A stretch of DNA of 64,000 bases from Pseudomonadota bacterium (GTDB taxonomy: Bacteria > Pseudomonadota > Gammaproteobacteria > Competibacterales > Competibacteraceae): NCBI GenBank assembly GCA_022709365.1, contig JAKLIY010000004.1:62001-126000 (forward strand), given 5' to 3'. Position 1 is the first letter of the stretch. Every line of letters begins with the position of its first letter. The notes beneath the pieces were generated by a model. The model was not told the DNA's origin. It made no database searches and worked only from the letters and a program-made list of their open reading frames with translations. Of this stretch, positions 54,074 to 63,479 are shown piece by piece. The position numbers and the translations under genes are program-made.

Positions 54074-55837
54074 TCAACCCACCGCCCGCCAGACCACCCG
54101 CTCCAGACCGAGAGCAACCACTGCGAAGGCGCGCAGGTCGGTCAAGCCATACCGTTCCCGCAACGCTGCGCCGTAGTGCAGAGCTTGTTGTTCCGCCCCA
54201 TTCAGTTCCGCCGCTACTGCTGGGAGCAGGGCCAACTCGTCCCGAGCGATTTCCCGTACCTGTTCCCCGGAGCGTCCAATGTCTTTCAGGCTCAGATAGT
54301 TGAACTCCAGCAGCAGATCCAGCGCGTGAAACCGCCGCATATCCGGCCGGACAATCAGGCTTAAATCCGCATAGCCGTGACCGGCTTCAGTTTCCGAGAC
54401 CATCATATACAGCCGATCATTGAATAACAGAGTCAGGAACGCCATCTTGATCAGCAGTTCATTTGTCCAGCGATAATCACGGTTGGAAAGCACTTTAAAA
54501 TAGCGCTGTTCGATGAAATCGCACAGGGGCGCTAAATTTCCACTGAGATAGAAGGTTTCTGCATCCTGTTGGATCATCTCGCGATCTTCGTAGGTCAACA
54601 ACCACAATTCCTGCAAGCGTTCCACATAAAGTTGTTTAGCCACCAGATTAGGAACTTTCAACACCCACTTGCCCAAAATACCCCGTCCTGCCAGGGTCAA
54701 CACCCCAAAGTAGTACAGCAGCGATGCCATAAAAGTCTGATCCTTGACCTGGTTCAGTATGTCCTGTACTCCGAACCGCCGGGCGAGTTGGGAAATAGTG
54801 ATCGGGTCATCCTGGTTCAGGGCTTTAATCAACACAGCTTCGCCATGTGGTAGTCGCGAAATATAAACCAGTTTGTTGCGATCCATGGCCAAGTTATCAT
54901 CCAACATCAAGCGGGGATACCGACCATGATTTTGCAGGTGCTTGAGAAAATAGAGGCTCAGCGTTGGGTTATAGAGGCGGTTTTCGGCATCCTCACTGAA
55001 GCAATAGCCGTTGTAAAACGTCCGCATGGTATCCAGCGCTTCAGCCGCCGACCATGTGACGCCTTCCGCCGTCATGTGATCCAGCACGGCAGCAATTTCG
55101 GCTTCGGTGAATCCACAGAGATCATTGAAAGCGTCTTCCAGATAGATATTCTCGCCGACATTATAACCGCTGGTCATGTCGCTGAGGACGATAGGGGATA
55201 CGCCGGTGATAAAAACTCGATCCAGCCCGCGTCCACTGGCCGCAGCCTTCACTGCTTTGAAGACCATCTTGAGCAATCCTTCACCATAGGGCAGGGCTTC
55301 ATAATGCTCTTGCCGCGCTGTCAGTACGTCATTGGCAAAGTTGTCATATTCATCAATCAGCAGGTAGATTTTATAGGGGGTTGCAGTTACTGCGGTGAGC
55401 AGGGACTCTATGGAAGAAATCGCATTATCCGGGCGAATCACGATGGTCTGGGTTAAATATTTGGCGTAATCCGTCGCAAATTTGGCGATGCGATCATTGA
55501 CATGCTGGTGCAATGCGGCTTCGGTGTCTTTTAATTCACCTTGGGCTTTGACCAGGGAGAAATCCCACTTCATGATGAAGTATTGATTATGTCGGGGTGT
55601 AGGGTTCTGACCGATGGCTAATGAACCAAAGAGCGCGTTGAATTGATCGGCCTGATTGACATCGTAGTAATGTTCCAGCATCGACAATAGCAGGCTTTTG
55701 CCAAAGCGGCGGGGCCGGATAAAAATGAGCTGTCGGCCTGCTGCTTCGAGCAGAGGAATTCGGTCAGTGCGATCTTGGTAGAAATAGTGTTCGTGGATGA
55801 TAGTGGGGAAATCACTCAGGCCATAGGGAAATTGCAT
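54074..55837 (-). CDS. AAA-ATPase-like / PD-(D/E)XK (DUF1703) family protein
   Basis: The 587-residue protein begins MQFPYGLSDFPTIIHEHYFYQDRTDRIPLLE and has a P-loop-like RPRRFGKSLLLSMLEHYY (41-58), LLIDEYDNF as a Walker B-type motif, and the C-terminal PD-(D/E)XK_9-like domain (ALDLLLEFNYLSLKD, with multiple trailing helices). This family (AAA-ATPase_like plus PDDEXK_9) is common in multi-copy form in diverse bacteria and is thought to be mobile; function unknown. It converges on relA. Confidence 0.82.
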   Translation of the reverse strand: MQFPYGLSDFPTIIHEHYFYQDRTDRIPLLEAAGRQLIFIRPRRFGKSLLLSMLEHYYDVNQADQFNALFGSLAIGQNPTPRHNQYFIMKWDFSLVKAQGELKDTEAALHQHVNDRIAKFATDYAKYLTQTIVIRPDNAISSIESLLTAVTATPYKIYLLIDEYDNFANDVLTARQEHYEALPYGEGLLKMVFKAVKAAASGRGLDRVFITGVSPIVLSDMTSGYNVGENIYLEDAFNDLCGFTEAEIAAVLDHMTAEGVTWSAAEALDTMRTFYNGYCFSEDAENRLYNPTLSLYFLKHLQNHGRYPRLMLDDNLAMDRNKLVYISRLPHGEAVLIKALNQDDPITISQLARRFGVQDILNQVKDQTFMASLLYYFGVLTLAGRGILGKWVLKVPNLVAKQLYVERLQELWLLTYEDREMIQQDAETFYLSGNLAPLCDFIEQRYFKVLSNRDYRWTNELLIKMAFLTLLFNDRLYMMVSETEAGHGYADLSLIVRPDMRRFHALDLLLEFNYLSLKDIGRSGEQVREIARDELALLPAVAAELNGAEQQALHYGAALRERYGLTDLRAFAVVALGLERVVWRAVG

Positions 55838-55878
55838 GGCGTTCTGCTCCAGATGAAGAGTTCCAATGAAGATGCAGA

Positions 55879-56016
55879 CTGGAAATCATCGTTGATCGTT
55901 TTTTCATGCTCGATTTCATCACGCTTCTACACCAAGCCAAATTTCGGCTTGCGGTCGCGTTCACGCAGCAGGCGAATCAGTTCTTCACGGGTGTAATCGT
56001 CATAGTGATCGGGCAT
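55879..56016 (-). pseudogene. Relic of site-specific DNA-methyltransferase N-terminus
   Basis: Read on the minus strand from the ATG at 56016, the sequence encodes MPDHYDDYTREELIRLL, RERDRKPKFGLV, then an in-frame TAG at 55927-55929, then KRDEIEHEKTINDDF. From memory this matches the start of site-specific adenine DNA methyltransferases, which have Trp where the stop lies (GLVW.RDEIE), so TGG has become TAG. Homology stops after NDDF, just upstream of the ATPase start. The gene body has been deleted. Confidence 0.6.
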
Positions 56017-56022
56017 GGTTTT

Positions 56023-56658
56023 TCACTGATCAGACTTGGCTGAGTCCGCCTGCGCCAGCAATAGCCGAGTCTCACGCAGCAGGACATTACGCCGTAGCAG
56101 CAGGCTCCACCGACTACCGCCGCATTGCTGCCAAAGCATGGCAGAGCGAACCCCAGCTAATAGCAGCGCCCGGATACGGTTGGCATTTTCCGGGTTGTTC
56201 AGATGCGCCTGGACACCACTGACCATGATGCGCGGCGACAGGGTGCTGATCGTTTGCAGGTAGAGGTCGGCGAACCGGGCGATAGTATTGCTGTGCGTGA
56301 CCGGAAAATGCGCCAGATTCTGAATGATGTCTTTGATCCCGGCGCTCAGGGCATTTAACAAGTCCTGGCGGCGACTCAGTTTGCGTTCCAGCCGCAGCAG
56401 CGTCACCACATAACGGGTCAACTCCATATCCTGTGGATTATGGAGTTGCTGTTCCAGCAGACGCAGACCCGTCAACAGCCGGTTGAGACCGCCGTAGACA
56501 TCGATGCTGCTGGGAGCGTTGATCTGAAGCAGGCTGTCCATGCAGGTTGCAAAATCATCGGCCTGGATTTGTCCACGCCGGGCAATGTTGCGCACCAGGT
56601 CAGTGGCCTGCATCGCGCCGGCCAGGGCGATGACGCGATCTTGATCGGTTTTGGGCAT
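56023..56658 (-). CDS. hflD: HflD, lysogenization regulator homologue
   Basis: The 211-residue helical protein has DRVIALAGAMQATDLVRNIARRGQ, YGGLNRLLTGLRLLEQQL and VTLLRLERKLSRR, typical of HflD, a gammaproteobacterial peripheral membrane protein named for its effect on phage lambda lysogeny. Its position immediately downstream of mnmA in the same orientation is conserved in gammaproteobacteria. Confidence 0.92.
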   Translation of the reverse strand: MPKTDQDRVIALAGAMQATDLVRNIARRGQIQADDFATCMDSLLQINAPSSIDVYGGLNRLLTGLRLLEQQLHNPQDMELTRYVVTLLRLERKLSRRQDLLNALSAGIKDIIQNLAHFPVTHSNTIARFADLYLQTISTLSPRIMVSGVQAHLNNPENANRIRALLLAGVRSAMLWQQCGGSRWSLLLRRNVLLRETRLLLAQADSAKSDQ

Positions 56659-56691
56659 GAGGGTCGGGATGGGTGGTGGAAAGGAATGCGC

Positions 56692-57780
56692 TCAATTGTA
56701 GCCTGCATCAATGATTCCACCGCCCAAACATTCATCGTCCCGATAAAACACCACCGACTGGCCGGGGGTAACAGCCCGCTGGGGTTGGCTAAAGTGAACC
56801 TCGGCGCGGTCGCCGTCCAGGATTTCCAGCGCACAGTGTTGGTCTGGCTGGCGGTAGCGGATTTTGGCGGCGCCGACGAACGGCAGGGAGGGCGGTTCGC
56901 CAGCGATCCAGTGCAGTTGTGAGGCGTGCAGCCGCTGGTGGAACAGGGCCGGATGGTCGCGGCCCTGAGCGATCATCAGCGTATTACGCGCCACATCCTT
57001 GCCAGCGACATACCAGGGTTCACCACTGCCGTCGCGCCGTCCGCCGATTCTCAGTCCTTGCCGCTGGCCGATGGTGTGGAACATGAGTCCACTATGTTCG
57101 CCCAGCCATTCGCCATCCACGGTATGAATGGGGCCAGGCTGGGTGGGCAGATAGCGATTCAGAAATTCCCGGAACCGGCGCTCGCCGATGAAGCAAATGC
57201 CGGTGCTGTCCTTCTTGGCGTGCGTGACCAATCCAGCAGCAGCGGCGAGTTCTCGCACCTCTGATTTGAGTAAAGCGCCGACCGGAAAGAGGGCGCTGGC
57301 CAGTTGGGTCTGATTCAGTCCGTATAGAAAGTAGCTTTGATCCTTGCCCGGATCGCGGCCTTTAAACAAATGCTGGTGACCGCCGTGTGCTTCGCCACGG
57401 ACATAGTGGCCGGTGGCGATAGCCCCCGCGCCTAAACGCCGGGCGTGATCGAGAAAGGCCCGGAATTTAATTTCGGTGTTGCACAGAATGTCCGGGTTGG
57501 GCGTCCGGCCGTTGCGGTATTCTTCCAGGAAGTAGCGGAACACCCGTTCCTGATATTCAGCCGTGAAATTGACCTGGTGCAGCGGGATGTTGAGCGTTTC
57601 GCACACCACCCGCGCATCTTCCAAATCTTCAGCCGCCGAACAGTAGCCGGTCTCGAAGGAATCCTCCCAGTTTTTCATGAACACGCCGTGGACTTCGTAG
57701 CCCTGTTCGACCAGCAGTAGCGCGGCGACCGAGGAGTCTACGCCGCCGGACAGGCCGACAATAATGCGGGTTTTAGGCAT
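56692..57780 (-). CDS. mnmA: MnmA, tRNA-specific 2-thiouridylase
   Basis: Makes 2-thiouridine at the wobble base of tRNA Lys/Glu/Gln. The 362-residue enzyme has the PP-loop [15 protein letters not shown] near the N-terminus, the catalytic Cys in [10 protein letters not shown] and the second Cys in [16 protein letters not shown]. The ATG at 57780 gives [17 protein letters not shown], the usual start; an upstream extension is not conserved. It lies 33 bp upstream of hflD. Confidence 0.95.
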   Translation of the reverse strand: MPKTRIIVGLSGGVDSSVAALLLVEQGYEVHGVFMKNWEDSFETGYCSAAEDLEDARVVCETLNIPLHQVNFTAEYQERVFRYFLEEYRNGRTPNPDILCNTEIKFRAFLDHARRLGAGAIATGHYVRGEAHGGHQHLFKGRDPGKDQSYFLYGLNQTQLASALFPVGALLKSEVRELAAAAGLVTHAKKDSTGICFIGERRFREFLNRYLPTQPGPIHTVDGEWLGEHSGLMFHTIGQRQGLRIGGRRDGSGEPWYVAGKDVARNTLMIAQGRDHPALFHQRLHASQLHWIAGEPPSLPFVGAAKIRYRQPDQHCALEILDGDRAEVHFSQPQRAVTPGQSVVFYRDDECLGGGIIDAGYN

Positions 57781-57806
57781 GGGGAGGGCGTTGGAAAAAG
57801 AAAGGC

Positions 57807-57833
57807 CCCTCGCCGGTAGTCGGGAGAGGGGCG
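57807..57833. terminator. Hairpin between phasin and mnmA genes
   Basis: GCCCCTC and GAGGGGC pair across a loop that itself contains a short CCGG/TCGG complementarity. It lies just after the phasin stop (minus strand) and upstream of mnmA. Confidence 0.5.
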
Positions 57834-57853
57834 CGAACAATGCCGGGCAGGAA

Positions 57854-58195
57854 CTATTTGCTGCCGGGCAGGCTTTCCTTGATCAGCTTGTCGAATTCGG
57901 CCTTGAAGCGCCCCATCAGATCGCTTAGCGCTTTGGAGTCGTCCATGAATTTCTGATTCAGACTTGAGATCGTCTCAGCCTGACTGGTCAGAAACGTTTG
58001 CAGACTGGCCGGATCGCTGATGTCAGCGGCAGCCTTCATCCGGGCCATCGCCATGTCCACATAGGATTGCAGGGCGCTCATCTGGAAATTGACCAGCGCT
58101 TCCAGATTGGCGGCGGACAGTTTGTTCGCCTTGAGCGCCGGACCCATCAAATTTTGGTACTGCGAAGACATATTAGCCAATACGTCGTTGGTCAT
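57854..58195 (-). CDS. Phasin family protein
   Basis: The 113-residue amphipathic helical protein has [51 protein letters not shown], typical of the phasin_2 family that coats polyhydroxyalkanoate granules. The ATG at 58195 is preceded by a GGAG-like box. No pha synthase gene lies nearby. Its presence suggests a PHA-storing organism. Confidence 0.85.
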   Translation of the reverse strand: MTNDVLANMSSQYQNLMGPALKANKLSAANLEALVNFQMSALQSYVDMAMARMKAAADISDPASLQTFLTSQAETISSLNQKFMDDSKALSDLMGRFKAEFDKLIKESLPGSK

Positions 58196-58359
58196 GGTGA
58201 TTCTCCCTAAAAGAGTCAGTGGACAGTGAAATTGTGCGGTTGCAGCATAATGCAAATTTTGTTGTGGCGCAATATCATCGGCGTGATTTTTTACCATGCG
58301 GAACGGGGAACGACCCCCATCGCGGTTGCTACCGGCTGTATTTTGGGGTAATTTGCAAA

Positions 58360-58420
58360 ATTAAGGAGATGGCATTCCTCCTTTAACCGCCGCAATGGCT
58401 GATGATGCCTACAGACTTTC
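58360..58420 (+). promoter_or_regulatory. Fluoride riboswitch (crcB motif)
   Basis: GGAGATGGCATTCCTCC (58365-58381) followed by TTAACCGCC and GGCTGATGATGCCTACAG (to 58414) matches the highly conserved crcB-motif RNA. It precedes crcB by about 100 bases. The region 58196-58359 upstream holds no gene and presumably contains the phasin and crcB promoters. Confidence 0.93.
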
Positions 58421-58513
58421 TCGGGAACAGGAAGCTGGAGGCGTATTTGATTATTCCCCTTCTTACCTGCTGCATCCCGAGCGACGATAAAACATCGATC
58501 TACAAGGGATGAC

Positions 58514-58912
58514 ATGGGTTTCTACGCCTTTCTTGCTATTGGTCTTGGCGCGGCAACCGGCGCCTGGCTGCGTTGGGGGTTGGGTCTGATGCTCAATCCC
58601 GTATTTCCCACCGTGCCACTGGGAACGTTGGCCGCTAATTTGGTCGGCGGCTTCCTGATGGGCATGGCGATGCAATTTCTGCTTGAACACGCCGTGCTGC
58701 CGCCCGAACTACGCTTGGCGATCACCACCGGCTTTTTGGGTGGACTGACCACCTTCTCCACCTTTTCAGCGGAAACCGTGACCCTGCTGCTGCGCGAGGA
58801 ATATCTTTGGGTCGTGGCCATCGTACTTACTCATGTCATCGGTTCAGTGACTATGACGCTGTTAGGCATTCTGACCATGCAATTATTAATCAATTGGGGA
58901 GCGCCTTCATGA
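58514..58912 (+). CDS. crcB: CrcB/FluC fluoride channel
   Basis: Small membrane protein (132 residues, four helices) that exports fluoride as a dual-topology dimer. Motifs: GAATGAWLRWGLG, LAANLVGGFLMGMAMQF and GFLGGLTTFSTFSAETV. The fluoride riboswitch upstream confirms the function. It overlaps the next gene by ATGA. Confidence 0.96.
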   Translation: MGFYAFLAIGLGAATGAWLRWGLGLMLNPVFPTVPLGTLAANLVGGFLMGMAMQFLLEHAVLPPELRLAITTGFLGGLTTFSTFSAETVTLLLREEYLWVVAIVLTHVIGSVTMTLLGILTMQLLINWGAPS

Positions 58913-59229
58913 AGGGGACTTATCTAAAATTCTATGTCCATGAGCATCGCCGTCATCACGGCATTCTGCTCTATGAATGGTTGCTGGAACGTGCCAGGAA
59001 ACAGGGCATCCACGGCGGGTCGGCGTTTCGCGCCATCGCTGGATATGGCCAGCATGGCGTCTTGCACGAAGATCACTTCTTTGAACTGGCGGGCAACCTG
59101 CCGGTAGAAGTCGTGTTTATGATCAGCGAGGAGGAAGCTGCACAGTTCCTGAAGCTCATTGAGCAGGAAAAGGTGCATGTCTTTTATGTGGTGATGTCGG
59201 CTGAATATGGCGTAATCAACGGGAGGTAG
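58909..59229 (+). CDS. DUF190 protein, CrcB-associated
   Basis: The 106-residue PII-like-fold protein of the DUF190 family has GTYLKFYVHEHRRHHGILLYEWLLERARKQGIHGGSAFRAIAGYGQHG, then VVFMISEEEAAQFLKLIEQ. Genes of this family often follow crcB, suggesting a role in fluoride response; the mechanism is unknown. The ATG overlaps the crcB stop, so it shares the riboswitch-controlled transcript. Confidence 0.88.
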   Translation: MKGTYLKFYVHEHRRHHGILLYEWLLERARKQGIHGGSAFRAIAGYGQHGVLHEDHFFELAGNLPVEVVFMISEEEAAQFLKLIEQEKVHVFYVVMSAEYGVINGR

Positions 59230-59307
59230 GCGATGAAACGGATTGCAGGAAAATAGTGTTAGTGCCTTGTTTAACCGACTAAAACTTAGGAACGGGGAGC
59301 CACTGTC

Positions 59308-60501
59308 TTGTTGAAATCCATCCTGGCCTTACCCACCACGATCTGGCTGCTCGGCTTGATCAGCCTGATGAATGACTCGGCGAGCGAGCTAATTTATCCG
59401 CTGGTGCCGCTGTACCTGGCGTCGGTGTTGATGGCTGGCCCCAAGGCGCTGGGCGTTATCGAAGGAATCGCTGAGGCGACCAGCAGCCTGCTGAAACTGT
59501 TTGCCGGAGTGCTGGCCGATAAAACCGCTTCCACCAAACCGTGGGTAGTCGGCGGTTACAGTTTGGCCGCTATCGCCCGCCCGCTGATGGCCTTGGCTAC
59601 TGCTTGGCCGGCAGTATTGGCGCTGCGTTTCGCCGACCGGGTGGGCAAAGGTTTGCGCAGCTCGCCCCGCGATGCCTTGTTAGCATCAGCCGTTGATCCC
59701 GCGCAGCGTGGTCTGGCGTTCGGCCTGCACCGGGCGATGGACAATGCCGGCGCAGTGATCGGGCCACTTCTGGCTGCGGCGTTGCTGGCGCTCCATGTGC
59801 CGCTGCGCGACATTTTCCTGTGGACTACCGTACCGGGCGCTATTGCCATCGCCTTGGCCCTTGCGATCCGGGAACCGTCCCGCATCGGCAGAGCGCCGCC
59901 CGCTCCATTCAGTTGGACGCTGCGGGGTTTTCCACCCGCTTTCAAGCGCTATCTGCTGGTGCTGGCGCTGTTCACTCTGGGCAACTCGTCCAATATGTTC
60001 CTGCTGCTGCGCGCCAGGGAACTGGGTCTGCCCGAGGTGCAGATTCCGCTGTTGTGGGCGCTGGTCTCGGTGGTAGCGATGCTGTTTTCCACGCCGCTGT
60101 CGGCCCTGTCCGACCGCCTGGGCCGGAAACGGTTGATTCTCTCCGGCTGGGCCATTTACGGGGTGTTCTACCTGATTCTGGGCCTGAACGGCGGCCAGAC
60201 CTGGTTGTTGTGGCCGTTATTCGCTAGTTATGGCCTGTTCATGGCGGCGACCGAAGGGGCGGAAAAAGCCTTGGTCGCTGATCTAGCGCCTACCGCGCTG
60301 CTGGGCACGGCTTACGGCTGGTTCAACCTGACCGCGGGATTGCTGCTGTTACCGGCCTCGTTCCTGTTTGGCGGACTGTGGCAGGTCGCAGGTCCAGCCA
60401 CAGCGTTCGGCGTCGCCGCCGGCTGTGCGTTATTCGCCGCACTGCTGCTGCATCACTGGGTTGTGCCCGAGCAGCTTTCGTCTGCTGGAGGAAGACCATG
60501 A
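59308..60501 (+). CDS. MFS transporter
   Basis: The 397-residue, 12-helix major facilitator protein has the MFS A-motif equivalents ADKTASTKPWVVGGY, DRVGKGLRSSPRDALLA and SDRLGRKRL. The DRxGKGxRxxPRDALLA stretch is typical of a bacterial MFS clade of unknown substrate. A TTG start at 59308 (or 59311) must be used, as no ATG is suitably placed. Its stop overlaps the HAD gene start (ATGA). Confidence 0.82.
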   Translation: MLKSILALPTTIWLLGLISLMNDSASELIYPLVPLYLASVLMAGPKALGVIEGIAEATSSLLKLFAGVLADKTASTKPWVVGGYSLAAIARPLMALATAWPAVLALRFADRVGKGLRSSPRDALLASAVDPAQRGLAFGLHRAMDNAGAVIGPLLAAALLALHVPLRDIFLWTTVPGAIAIALALAIREPSRIGRAPPAPFSWTLRGFPPAFKRYLLVLALFTLGNSSNMFLLLRARELGLPEVQIPLLWALVSVVAMLFSTPLSALSDRLGRKRLILSGWAIYGVFYLILGLNGGQTWLLWPLFASYGLFMAATEGAEKALVADLAPTALLGTAYGWFNLTAGLLLLPASFLFGGLWQVAGPATAFGVAAGCALFAALLLHHWVVPEQLSSAGGRP

Positions 60502-60968
60502 TCGAGATTGAGATACCCGGTTTCCGGCTCCTCCGGCTTGCCCATCTGGTGCTGGATTACAACGGCACGCTGGCCGTGAATGGCGACCTGATCGACGGGG
60601 TGAAATCCCGCTTGAACGAACTGGCGGGCAGTCTGAGCATTCATGTAGTGACAGCGGACACCTTTGGCAAGGCGACGGGCGCGTTCGCTAACCTGGCGGG
60701 TCATTTGGTGATTCTGCCCCTCGACAACCAAGCCGAAGCGAAAGCCGATTATGTGCGTCAGTGTGGCGAACAGGCCACTGTCGCCATTGGTAATGGCCGC
60801 AATGATCGATTGATGTTGGAACAAGCGGCTTTAGGGATTGCGGTGCTGGGAGAGGAAGGCATCGCGACTGCCGCCATCATGGCGGCTGATGTCGTCGTTC
60901 GGGATGGGTTATCCGCACTGGATCTGCTACGGCATCCCCAACGGCTGGTTGCGACCTTGCGGTCGTAA
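60498..60968 (+). CDS. HAD-superfamily protein
   Basis: The 156-residue protein has HAD motif I as LVLDYNGTLAVNG, the second Asp being Asn, and motif IV-like GNGRNDRLMLEQAALGIAVLGEEG. It resembles the soluble P-domain-like proteins of P-type ATPases. Phosphatase activity is uncertain given the DxN motif. It is translationally coupled to the MFS gene. A CCCGTC/GACGGG hairpin at 60979-60995 follows it. Confidence 0.78.
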   Translation: MIEIEIPGFRLLRLAHLVLDYNGTLAVNGDLIDGVKSRLNELAGSLSIHVVTADTFGKATGAFANLAGHLVILPLDNQAEAKADYVRQCGEQATVAIGNGRNDRLMLEQAALGIAVLGEEGIATAAIMAADVVVRDGLSALDLLRHPQRLVATLRS

Positions 60969-61064
60969 CCGGAACCTGCCCGTCCTGGCGACGGGTGGGC
61001 CAGTTAATCCATGACCCTGAGCAGCCTTAACACGCTGACTCTACCCCCCCAAGGAGAACGATTT

Positions 61065-62330
61065 ATGAAACTGCACATTGATGCTATCGACGCACTGGAA
61101 ATCCTCGACTCGCGCGGCAATCCTACGGTCCGGGTCAACGTCCACCTCGACAACGGCATCGTCGCCACCGCCTCGGTGCCCTCCGGCGCTTCCACCGGCG
61201 AGAACGAAGCGGTCGAACTGCGCGACGGCGAAAAGAACCGCTACGGCGGTAAGGGCGTGCGCAAAGCTATCAAAAATATCGACAAGGTTCTCGCTCCCGG
61301 CTTGAAAGGCATGGACCCGCGCCAGCAGGCGGAGATCGATTACCGCATGATCGAGTTAGACGGCACTGAGAACAAGGCCAAGCTCGGCGCTAACGCCATG
61401 CTGGGCATTTCCCAGGCCGTGGCTCGCGCCGCCGCGCAGGCGTGCGGATTGCCGCTGTACGCCTATCTGGGCGGGGCCGGCGCGGTGCGTTTGCCGATCC
61501 CGATGATGAACGTGCTCAATGGCGGCAAACACGCTGATTCCGGGATGGATTTCCAGGAATTCATGATCTTTCCGGTGGGCGCGCCGAACTTTGCCGAGGC
61601 GTTGCGCTACGGTGCGGAAACGTTCCATGCCCTGCATAAAATTCTGGCGGCGCGGGGCTACAGCACCAGTGTCGGCGACGAAGGCGGTTACGCTCCCCAG
61701 TTGAAGAGCAACGACGAAGCCTGCGATCTGATCGTGGAAGCCATCGCGGCGGCCGGTTATAAATCCGGCCAGGACATCGCCATCGCTCTCGATCCGGCGG
61801 CCAGTTCCTTTTATGAAAAGGGCAAGTACCGCTTGTCCCGCAGTGGCCAGGGCGACAAGACCGCTGATGAGATGGTGGCCCTGTTCAAGAGCTGGATCGA
61901 CAAATATCCCATCGTGTCCATCGAGGACGGCCACGACGAGAACGACTGGGCCGGATTCAAAACCATGACGGCGGAACTGGGTGGCCGCATCCAGATCGTC
62001 GGCGACGATCTCCTGGTCACCAATACCAAGTTCATCGCCCGCGCTGTTGAAGAAAAAGCCTGCAACGCGGTGCTGATCAAGCTTAACCAGATTGGCACCG
62101 TCACCGAAACCATCGAAGCGATTCATCTGTGCCGCAAGGCGGGCTGGGGCTTCGTGATCTCGCATCGTTCCGGGGAAACCGAGGATACTTTCATGGCGGA
62201 TTTCGCCGTCGCCATGGGCGGCGGCCAGATCAAGACGGGTTCCGCTTGCCGTTCGGAACGCATCGCCAAGTACAACCGGTTGCTGGAGATCGAACGGGAA
62301 CTGGGTAAAGCAGCCCATTTCGGTCGGTAA
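61065..62330 (+). CDS. eno: Enolase
   Basis: Glycolytic enzyme converting 2-phosphoglycerate to phosphoenolpyruvate. The 421-residue protein has the loop [61 protein letters not shown] (catalytic Lys) and [19 protein letters not shown]. An AAGGAGA box lies 8 bases before the ATG at 61065. It ends in the usual position before a GC-rich hairpin (62363-62406). Confidence 0.97.
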   Translation: MKLHIDAIDALEILDSRGNPTVRVNVHLDNGIVATASVPSGASTGENEAVELRDGEKNRYGGKGVRKAIKNIDKVLAPGLKGMDPRQQAEIDYRMIELDGTENKAKLGANAMLGISQAVARAAAQACGLPLYAYLGGAGAVRLPIPMMNVLNGGKHADSGMDFQEFMIFPVGAPNFAEALRYGAETFHALHKILAARGYSTSVGDEGGYAPQLKSNDEACDLIVEAIAAAGYKSGQDIAIALDPAASSFYEKGKYRLSRSGQGDKTADEMVALFKSWIDKYPIVSIEDGHDENDWAGFKTMTAELGGRIQIVGDDLLVTNTKFIARAVEEKACNAVLIKLNQIGTVTETIEAIHLCRKAGWGFVISHRSGETEDTFMADFAVAMGGGQIKTGSACRSERIAKYNRLLEIERELGKAAHFGR

Positions 62331-62362
62331 ACACCTTGCAAACTACACGATAAAATCCTCGC

Positions 62363-62406
62363 GCCGGGGCAGGTTAACGATTCAGTCACCATCGCCTTGC
62401 CCCGGC
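62363..62406 (+). terminator. Possible terminator after enolase
   Basis: GCCGGGGCA (62363-62371) pairs with TGCCCCGGC (62398-62406) across a 26-base loop. There is no T-run. The rest of 62407-62543 has no gene. Confidence 0.4.
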
Positions 62407-62543
62407 CACTCCGATAGCCCTGATTGTTCCCATCTGACTCAGAGAGAGCGTTTCCTGACCGCGAGCGGTTGACCCGTCGCTAGCTTGGCGATGGCAGGAC
62501 ATTAGCGGATAATCCGCGCTTTCGCGCAAATGGACGTGTCTCA

Positions 62544-63446
62544 ATGTGGTTCAAAAATCTGACCCTGTTCCGCCTGGTCGAACCGTTTCCCCTGAATGCC
62601 GAGGCGCTGGCGGCGCGTCTGGATCGACGCGCTTTTCAGCCCTGCCCCAGCTTTCAGCCCAGCGCTGCCGGGTGGACGCCGCCCCTGGGCCGCAAGGCGC
62701 GGGATCGGCTTCATACCGTGGCGGGACGGTGGCTGATGTGCCTGCGCACCGAAGAAAAGTTATTGCCACCCATCGTGGTCAATCAGGCGTTGGCCGAGCG
62801 CATCGCCCTGATTGAGGATGAGCAGCGGCGGCCGGTGCGGCGACGGGAAAAGCTGGAATTGCGCGATCAGTTGGTGCAGGAGTTGTTGCCCCGCGCCTTC
62901 GCCCGCAGCCGACTCAGCTATGCTTACCTGGATACGGCCAGCGGCTGGCTGGTGGTGGACAGCGCCAGTCCGCGTGGGGTCGAAGAACTCACCGGAACCT
63001 TGCGCGAAACCATCGATTCCTTGCCCATCGCCCCGCCTCGAGTCCGGCAATCCGTCGTAGCGACGATGACCGCCTGGCTGACCGAAGGCCAGGCTCCCGG
63101 GGAATTCATGCTGGGCGATAGCTGCGAACTGCGTGAAGGGGGCGAGGATGGCGGGGTCGTGCGTTGCCGGGGCCAGGATTTGACCGGCGACGAGATTCGC
63201 GCCCATTTGGCCGCGGGCAAACAGGTGACCCAGTTGGGGTTGATCTGGAATGACCGGCTGGCGTTCGTGCTGGACGAAGCGCTGGTCGTGCGCCGATTGC
63301 AGTTTCTGGATGTCGTGCGCGAGTCGTTGCAGGATGATGTGACCCATTCCCCGGAAGCGGTGTTCGACGCTGAATTTGCACTGATGGCCGGGGAACTGGC
63401 GCTGCTGTTGCCGCGCCTGCTGGACTTGTTCGGCGGCGAGGCTTAA
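62544..63446 (+). CDS. rdgC: RdgC, recombination-associated protein
   Basis: Ring-shaped DNA-binding protein that restrains RecA. The 300-residue protein has MWFKNLTLFRL at the start, RDRLHTVAGRWLMCLRTEEKLLPPIVVN, and FAFSRLSYAY-like AFARSRLSYAYLDTASGWLVVDSAS. The length and C-terminal FDAEFALMAGELALLLPRLLDLFGGE fit the family, which is confined to beta- and gammaproteobacteria. Confidence 0.92.
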   Translation: MWFKNLTLFRLVEPFPLNAEALAARLDRRAFQPCPSFQPSAAGWTPPLGRKARDRLHTVAGRWLMCLRTEEKLLPPIVVNQALAERIALIEDEQRRPVRRREKLELRDQLVQELLPRAFARSRLSYAYLDTASGWLVVDSASPRGVEELTGTLRETIDSLPIAPPRVRQSVVATMTAWLTEGQAPGEFMLGDSCELREGGEDGGVVRCRGQDLTGDEIRAHLAAGKQVTQLGLIWNDRLAFVLDEALVVRRLQFLDVVRESLQDDVTHSPEAVFDAEFALMAGELALLLPRLLDLFGGEA

Positions 63447-63479
63447 CAATTTGAATTGGATATCGAGAATGGGCGGCGC

